The notes under the pieces were generated by a model. It worked only from the letters and a program-made list of their open reading frames with translations. It made no database searches and had not been told where the DNA came from. The position numbers and the translations under genes are program-made. From NCBI RefSeq assembly GCF_014639535.1, contig NZ_BMGA01000001.1, positions 868,001-932,000 of the forward strand: a DNA stretch of 64,000 nucleotides, given 5' to 3'. This document shows positions 35,301 to 44,300 of this stretch, one piece after another (position 1 is the stretch's first letter; the number at the start of each line of letters is the position of its first letter). The stretch comes from Flavobacterium palustre (GTDB lineage: Bacteria > Bacteroidota > Bacteroidia > Flavobacteriales > Flavobacteriaceae).

Positions 35301-38300
35301 TTGTTCCAAACTGAACCCTTGTTCCGCCTTTGATAAATTCATAGTTATAAATTCCTGAACCGCCTGTTACTCCGTTAACAGTGATTGTTGCAAAATTAGT
35401 AGTATTCGAACCGCTGGTGCATCCAAATTGAACAACATCCGGAGCAGGAATTGTAATAATAGCAGGTTCTGCTATACTAATATTTTCAGTTGCTGTACAA
35501 CCTCTTGCTGAAGTTACCGTAACAGTATAATTCCCCGTTATCAATCCACTAAATATATTGGAGGATTGTGCTGGTCTTACTGCGCTACCGGAAAGACTGT
35601 ACATATACACCGGATTGTCATTTATGCCCGGAGCAGGAGTAGCCATTGTGGCTGTAATGACTCCATCGCTGCCTCCGTTACAACTCACATCAGTTTTTGA
35701 TAGCGCAAAACCAGTTACCGGAGTTGCAGCTTCTAATCTTACCGGAATAGAAAAAGTACAGCTTGTGGTAATATCTCTGACAGTTGCTGTATGAGAACCA
35801 GCAAATAGATTAGTAAAGTTTGCAGATGCCTGATAAGCACCAGAATCTATCCTGTATTCATAATTCCCTGATCCTCCTGTGGCTGTAAGCGTTAATGTTC
35901 CATCACCATTGGAGCAACTTGGCAACGCAGTAATATCCGCCTCCAGTTGCAAGGCAGCTAAGATGTTTATTAAAGCATTTGCTGTAGTAGTACATCCATT
36001 TTTGTCTTTAACGGTTACATTATAAGTTCCAGGAGTATTTACGGTAAAGGTAGGACTACTTTGAAATCCTGAGCCAATACTATATTCAAATGGTGCGATA
36101 CCTGTTGCGGAAAGCGTAAAGGTATATTCTCCGGTTGGCGATGGACATTGACTAAACGAATTTACAGTTACCGTTGGTAACGGATCAGTAGCAATTGTTA
36201 TAGCTATAGGACTTGAAATTACACAACCATTAGCATCTTTTACCCAGACATCCCATTGTGTGTTAACTGCTGGGTCTAAAACAGCCGAATTACTAGTGGT
36301 ATAATCTGTTGCAACAGGAATAACTGCATCCAGAACAAAAGCATAAGTATAACCGGGAGTTCCGCCTGAAGCGGTTACACTAACCTGAGCGCCGAAATTA
36401 CAATTCGCTTTGATATTAGAACCTGGTATTAATGTTAATATTGTTGGTTCTGAAACTGTAACGGAAGTTGTAGCCTCACAGCCTGTGGTTTCATCAGTAA
36501 TTGTAATTAGGTACGTTCCTGCGGCTAAATTGTTTTTAGTAATTGTTGTCGAATTTTGTCCAATTTCTGGTGTTTCCCCATTAAATACATAACTGTATGT
36601 TCCCGCAAAATTAGCAACGGTAAATTCAATCACACCATTGGAACTTCCATTACAGGTCACATCACTAATTAACTGTCCGGAAACGGTTATGTTGGTTACA
36701 GGATTCACAGTATAGGCTTCCTGATAGGTACAACCATTGGCATCGGTTACCTGGAATAAGTAAGTGTCCGGTGCTAATCCTGTGAAGATTCCAGTTGAAG
36801 CACCAGTAGTATTAGTTGTTGCAGATGTAGGGAATACAATAGCATAACTTAAAGGTAATACTCCGTCTGTAGTACTTAAAGTAACATCACTAGTAGTTGC
36901 ATTACAAGTTACTGCTGTTCCACTAAAGTCTAAATCCGTTGGTGGGTCTAATACTGGAATATCAACCCCATTTGGTAATGTAAAAATACATCCATTGGCA
37001 TCTTTTATCAAAACATCAAACGTAGTTCCCGTATAAGACTGGTAGGTATTTGATGAGGTATAACTTGCGCCAGCATTAAAACTATAGCTATAAGGAGCGG
37101 TTCCGTCAATTCCTGTTACCGTTACCGTTGCCGGTTGTGCCGCATTGCCTGCACCACAGCTTAAAGGTGTAGTCAATACCGAACTTGCACTTAATGGAGT
37201 AGGTTCATCAATAGTAATTGGAGCACTTGTAAATTCACACATTTTACTATTTCTAACCGTTACTATATAATTTGTACCGTAAGACAATAAGTTAAATTGA
37301 TTGGATGATTGGTATCCATAAGGAACAGGACCATCTAATTTGTATTCAAAAGGACCTACACCTGAAGTAACATTTACTGTTATTGTCCCTTCATTTCCAC
37401 CATTACACAAAACATCCGTTTCAATAGTAGTGAAAACAGTTGGCGTTTTAGGATCAACAGTTAAACTTGAAGTAGCCTGACAACTTGTTGGATTGTTGTT
37501 ATCGGTCACTCTAAAATAATAGGTTCCGGCTGTTGTTGCAGTAAATACATTAGAAGGCATTGTAGACCAACTTACATTATCATTAGAAGATTCATAAGCA
37601 TAACTAGGCGCAGGAGAGGTGTTTCCACCTGTAGCAGTTAAAGTGATTGCTGCATCAGGATTTGGTGTTGTACAATCCAACTCTTTAGTTAAAGCAGCAT
37701 CAAGCACCAATTGCGGATAGACTTCATAGTCAACATCAGCGGTACAACCATTTCCGTCTTTGATTACCAAATTATAAGTTCCTGCAGCATTGAATGTAAA
37801 ATCAGGGCCGCTTTGGAAAGCACTTCCGTTTATACTATAGGTTTTATTACCCACAATGTCCGGATCTACCGTTCCGCTAATGCTTATTGTAAATGGATTA
37901 CCATTGTAACAAATTGGAGCCGGAGTATCGATTGTTGGTGCATCATCTGATAGTAATTGAATAGGATAGGCCTGAATACATTTATTGGCATCCATCGCAT
38001 AAACAATATAATAACCCGCTTCTTTGTAGAAAGTATTGGTTGTTCCCCAATTTGTATCTGTTGATGTAGGTGGTGTGTCATCACTAATATCACCAGTGAC
38101 TCCTGTATCCGGTAAAATTTGATATTGATATGGTATTGGAGTAGCTACCTGAGGTGGAACTGCTAATGCATCTTCACGGGACATGGTAGTTCCTCCTTTT
38201 GCAATAGCTACAATTTGTCCAGCATTAAGATTACAGCTGTCATTTTTCACAACTGTTGCTGTTACTTCTAATGCTGTTGCCGACTCATAAATATCGAATG

Positions 38301-41300
38301 GTAAGGTTGCACTCATACAGCCATTATTGGTTCCTCCGTGTTCGGTAATGACTACATAATAAGAACCCGGTGCAAGACCTCCAATTAGTGGCATCACAAA
38401 TGGATAAGAACCAACAGCAATTCCAAAGTCTTCATTTGCAGGTGTTAAAGGCATGTTTGTTTTTGAATCATAAACGGCATAATCTACGGATGTAGGAGGA
38501 GAATATAAAGGATCTGTTGAATCGGTATTTAAGGTAATTGAAACCGTCCCGTCATTGGCTCCTACGCAAGTAACATCTGTTACGACTCTTAAAGTGGCCA
38601 AGCTTGTTGCTTTTATGGTTGGAGCAGAGGCTTCTTTGATATAAGAACAGTCTGTTGCATCATCAAATACTATAAACGAATAAATAACTCCTTGGATTAA
38701 ACCAGTAAATGTTGATGTATGAGGAGTTCCCGGAGTATCTTCTTTCTGAAAAGGAGGTTGGACAACTCCAGCTATAAAAGTTGGAGCTGTTGGATATAAT
38801 CCCGTTATTGGATCTTTTTCGTATTTAGCAAAGTAAAAAGGACCACTTCCTAATAAAGGACCCGTAGCAGTAACAGATACTGTTCCTCCTGAAGCACAGT
38901 CGGCAGTAGATTCTACTACAATGTCTAAATTATCTGGTGGAGAGGTAACTTTTGTGGTGGTTTTTAGAGAACAGCCATTGGCATCCACTACAGTTACATA
39001 ATAAGTCCCAAAGTTCAAATTAGAGAAAGTATAATTTGTTCCAGTAGCATTCGGTATACTTTGTGTTGGTTCGCCTACATTATTTGTTAAAATATATGTA
39101 TAAGGTGCTGTTCCTCCTAAACCTAAGGCATCCACATTAACTGTGATTGAACCTAAAGATGTACTAGCACATTGAATCTCGGTTGCTGAAAGGGTGTATT
39201 TTAATGCAGTTGGTTCGTTAATAGTAATAGGATAAGTATCGGGACAACCATTTGCGTCTTTTAAAGTTATGGTGTAGTTACCAGCAGCTAAACCTGAGAA
39301 AATATTAGAAGATTGGAAATTCGTTCCGTCAATACTATAGGTAAATGGAGCTAATCCTACAGCGCTATTAATATTCACTCTAATAGATGCAGTCGATTCA
39401 CCATTACAATAAATATCCTGTGTTTGTGTATGATCTATAATTTCCGGATTAACAGGGGTTGTCAATACAATTGGGTTAGTAGTTATGGCTGTACAGCCAT
39501 TAGCATCTGTTACACTGAAGGTATAACTTCCAGGAGTAGTAGTATTAAATACATTGGAAGCCATATTGGTAAATGTCAATCCATCTGTAGAATAAGAATA
39601 CGTATACGAAGTACTATTTCCATTTGTTGCGGTCAAAGTAATTTGAGCAGCTTCGTCTCCGGGAACACAGCTTATATTTTTATTCAACACAGCATTTAGC
39701 GTTAATCTTGGGTATATGATGGTTGGAGTATCACTTTGATCCGTACAACCATTGCCGTCTATAATCGTTACAGTGTAACTGCCCGGGGTATTAACTGTAA
39801 AAGTAGGACTGCTTTGGTAAGTGGTACCTCCGTTGATACTGTATCGTAAAGGAGCTACTCCGGTACCTGTTGCTGTAAAAGTAAACCCAGTTGAAACAGT
39901 ACATTGGTTGGAAGCCAAAGTTGGAGTTGTCACCGTTGGCATCGGATCGCTTGCAATAGTTACAGTTGTCATTTCAGTACATCCATTGGTGTCTTTTACG
40001 TAAACATCCCAGGATAAATTACTTCCTGAATTGGTATCAACAGTAACAACATTGTTAGAAGTATAAGTTGTTGGAGCCGAAGTACCAGTAACAACAGCTG
40101 CATAAGAATAATTAGGAGTTCCTCCCGTTGCGTTTACAGTAATCTGAGCGTTATCATTGTTACAATTGATGTTGGTTGCAGTAGCTGTTAATGCTAAAGG
40201 GGCTGTAGGCTCTTTAATAGTTACGGTTGCAGTAGCAGTACAAGAAGTTGCTTCATCTGTAATATTGATTGTATAAGTATCTGCTGTTAGATTGCTTATA
40301 TTGATAGTTGCATCAGTTTGTGCTGTAATTAACGTTCCACCATTGATACTATAACTGTATTTATCTGAAAATCCTGAAACGGTAAATACAGCACTTCCGG
40401 TATTTCCTCCTTTACATAAAACATCGCTGGTAACATTTCCTGTAACTGCGATTGGAGTCACCGGCAATACATTATGTGATTGGGTGTAATAACAGCCATT
40501 TGCATCGGTTACTTTAAAAATATAAGTTCCCGGTAATAATCCCGTAAACACTCCTGTAGTATTGGATGGAGCAGTGGATGCCGGAGAAATAATTTCATAG
40601 GTTAATGTTCCCACACCTGTTCCTGATGCGGGAGTTACAGTGACTGTACTTGTGCTTGTGTTACAGGTGATCGGCGTTGTTCCAATGGTTCCCGCAACTG
40701 GTGGGTTTAGTTTGTTCAGAGTAATACTGCCTGTAAATATACAACCATTAGCATCTCTAACAGAATAATCTACATTTTGATCTAAACCAGTATCGTTTAC
40801 AGTTAAGACTCTGGAATTGCTATAGCTATTTCCGTTGAAACTATAGGTGTAAGGTGCGGTTCCGGTTGTAGGAACTACAATCGTAATTGTCGCGGATTGT
40901 TTGGTATTAGAAGTGTTACAGCTAAACGGAATGACTGTTGCAGTAGTGGTTAAAGCTGTAGGTTCGGTTAAAGTGATAGTTCCGGTAAAAGAACAATTTT
41001 TGCTGTCACGAACTTCATAAGTATAAGCAATATTGGCACTTAATCCTGAATAAAGGCTTGTAGTTGAAAAAGCACTTCCGTTAAAACTATAGGTATAAGG
41101 GCCCACTCCTCCCGAAGGAATAATTTGAACCGAACCATTGGCATCGCCATTACATAATGGATTTATTGTAATTAATGTAGCTGTTATTGGAACTAAAGGA
41201 TTGATCGTTGCCGATGTTGTGGTCGTACAGCCTTGAGCATCCTGAATTTGAAATTGATAAGTACCTGCAACTGCCGTGGTGTAAGTAAAAGTAGTTGCGC

Positions 41301-44300
41301 CAGTCTGTTCAATGGTTCCGGGTCCCGTACCTGAAATAAGCGTAACAGTGTATGGAGCATAACCACCGGAAATACTTCCGTTGATAACTGCATTCGGATT
41401 AGAAGTACAATCTAATTCTTTGACACTTGGGATGGTTGCTGTTAATTGTGGAGTAATGCTGATATTACTTATAGTTGCTATACAATTAAAACTATCCGTT
41501 ACTACTATTTGATGAGTTCCCGGGCTTACATTGTTAAAAGTGTTAGAGTTTTGGGCAGGAGCACCATCCAGACTGTAAACAAAAGGAGCTGTTCCGCCGG
41601 AAGTAGTTACTACTAATGTTGCCTGATTGAGACTATCATAACAAAAATCCGAACTTGGATCTAAACTAGCTGATAAAGTTGGCGGAGCTACTACAGTAAT
41701 CACTGGGCTGTCATCGGTACAGTTATTAGCGTCGTATCCGCGAACAATATAGCTTCCCGGAGTAACATTAGTAAATGTACCTGAAGTTTGTGAAGAAACA
41801 ATAATAGTTGTTACTGTAGCATTCCATAATTCGTAACGGTAAGCAGCTGTTCCTCCTGTTGCCGAAGCAGAAATTGTAGCCCCACCCGCACAGCTAGCCG
41901 GACTGCTTACATTGGCAGTTATAACTAAAGGTAAAGGGGCAGTAATTGTAGCAGTAAATGATTGTTCACAAGTATTGCCTGCAGTAGCACCATAACGAAT
42001 TTTCAAATTATAAGTAGCTGCAGCTAATCCTGTAATCGTGTATGGAGAAGCCGTTTGTGTGTTCCATGTTGCTCCATTGTCAAGAGAGTATTGATAGCCA
42101 TTTGTAGTATCAAAATTAGTTGCTGCAATGGTGATTTCACCGTCATTAGATCCGGAACAGTTTAGATTTTTAACATTTACTAATGATGCTGTAAAGGCTT
42201 CATCGGTTGGGATAATTACAGTAAAATCTTTCGTTGTAATACAGGTTTTTGGTAATTGGTAAACTTCGATATCGTCAACTGCAAAATCGATTCCATTAAC
42301 CTGAGCTATTTCTAAACGTAATACAAAGTCTAATGTGGTGTTGTTTCCCGGGTTAATGGTTTTGTTGTATTCGATCCAACCATTCGTTTTTGGTATTCCT
42401 CCGGTAGATTCTGAGGATAAGGCAACTCCGGATGCATTTTGTAATTCAACAGTCAGTGAGGCATTAGGTTGGGTATTCCCTACTTTCAATAAATTGGTAG
42501 CAAAGAAACGTACCTGAATAGGTTGGTTTGGAATAATGTCCTGGATGGTTTTTCGGTACACAACAGCGTTATTCGGGATAGCGCTTCCGGCGTCAACCGC
42601 TAAATATCTTCCGGTGGCACTTCCCGCAGTATGATCAACAGGATTATGCCATCCGCTGTATATTCCGTTTTTAATAGTATTGGTAACCGTATATTCTCCG
42701 TTGTTTAAGGTTCCGTTTTGATCACAGGTTAAGAAATTTTGCATTTCAAAACAAAAAGCAGGATTGATTCCCGGTGAAGCAACTTCTGAACCGGATCCAA
42801 AATCTTCTTTTAATAAATTGCTGTAGGTTGGTACAGCCAATAATTGGTACGAAACGCTCACTGTATGCGTTCCGGAAGGTACATTGGTGAAAACATTAGG
42901 CGGAACATTAGTGTTTGGAATTCCGTCAATAAGGTATTCGTAACTGTAGTTTGTGCCTCCATTATTCGTTACAGTAACTGTAGATGTAGCGGTACCGTCG
43001 CAATTAAAAGCTGGGTTTTCTACATCAATTGTAGGTTCAACCGGTACAGGATCTATCACAATATTAGACATTGGATAGATACAACCATTGGCATCTCTAA
43101 CGTATACGGTGTAAGTTCCCGGAGCCAGATAAGTCTCATTGGTTGTAGTCCATGTTGTTTGGTTGTCAAAACTATATTGGTATGGAGCGATACCTCCCTG
43201 TGGATTGGTAATTCTTATTTTTCCTTCTCCAGATGGTCCACAACCTGCTAATTCAGATACTCCTGCTGATGCTGTTACTGCAGTAGCCGGCTGTGTAATG
43301 GTTATCGTTTGGGCTGTAGTAAAACAGTCAGTTCCTGCCAAAGAATATTTTACAATGGCATTATAAGTCCCTGCGCTTAGGTTGGAGAATGTTGGATTAG
43401 TTGAATAAGTAGAGCCGTTATCAATACTATAGGTCAAAGTATAACCATTGGCATTAGTAACATTGAAATTGATTGCTCCTGTCGTATCATTATAACACAA
43501 AATATTTGTTTGACTGATAGTAAATTCAGGAGCCGGAACAGCAGCTACGGTAATGGAAGTGGTAGTGCTGCAATTTTGACTATCTATTATTTGAATTGAA
43601 TATGTTCCTGCACTGCTAACTGTAATTTGTGGAGTTGATTGCGAAGAAGTCGAGCCATTTACATAATAAGCATAAGGAGGCGTTCCGCCACTAGGATAAA
43701 TAGTTATTTCTCCATCAGTACAGGTAAGTGGTTTTGTCAATGCTGAAGTTGCTGACAATAGTGCAGGTTGAATTATATCGATAGTAGTGGAATAATCACA
43801 ACCATCATCTGTCCATACACGTACAGTATAGGTTCCCGGATTTAAACCGGCAAACTCATAATCACTAGCCAATATTGGACCTACACTGTTTACTAAAGTT
43901 GCGTCTTGATGTATGCTGTAGTAATATTGGGGATAGGCGTCTTGAGCAGCTATTTTAATAGCACCTTTATCTCCATAGCAAAGTGGTTGAGTAACAATTG
44001 TAGAAGTTGTAAAATTTCTTTGTCTGATAAGTATATTAGTTACTGAAAAAATACAAGGATTGGTCGTAACACCCACCTGTCTGATATAAACTGTGTAAGC
44101 ACCTGCAGTAGGGATAGAAAAAACATTAGACGATTGATAAGTAGAACCATTCAGACTATATTCATATCCTGAAGGAACTCCGCCAATCGTTATTTCTCCA
44201 TTTTTATTACAAATAATATCTCTGGTGGTAGCAGTTGGATTTAGTACATTTTGATATACATTGAAATAGAAAATACTGTAACAACCACCCGGATAATTTA

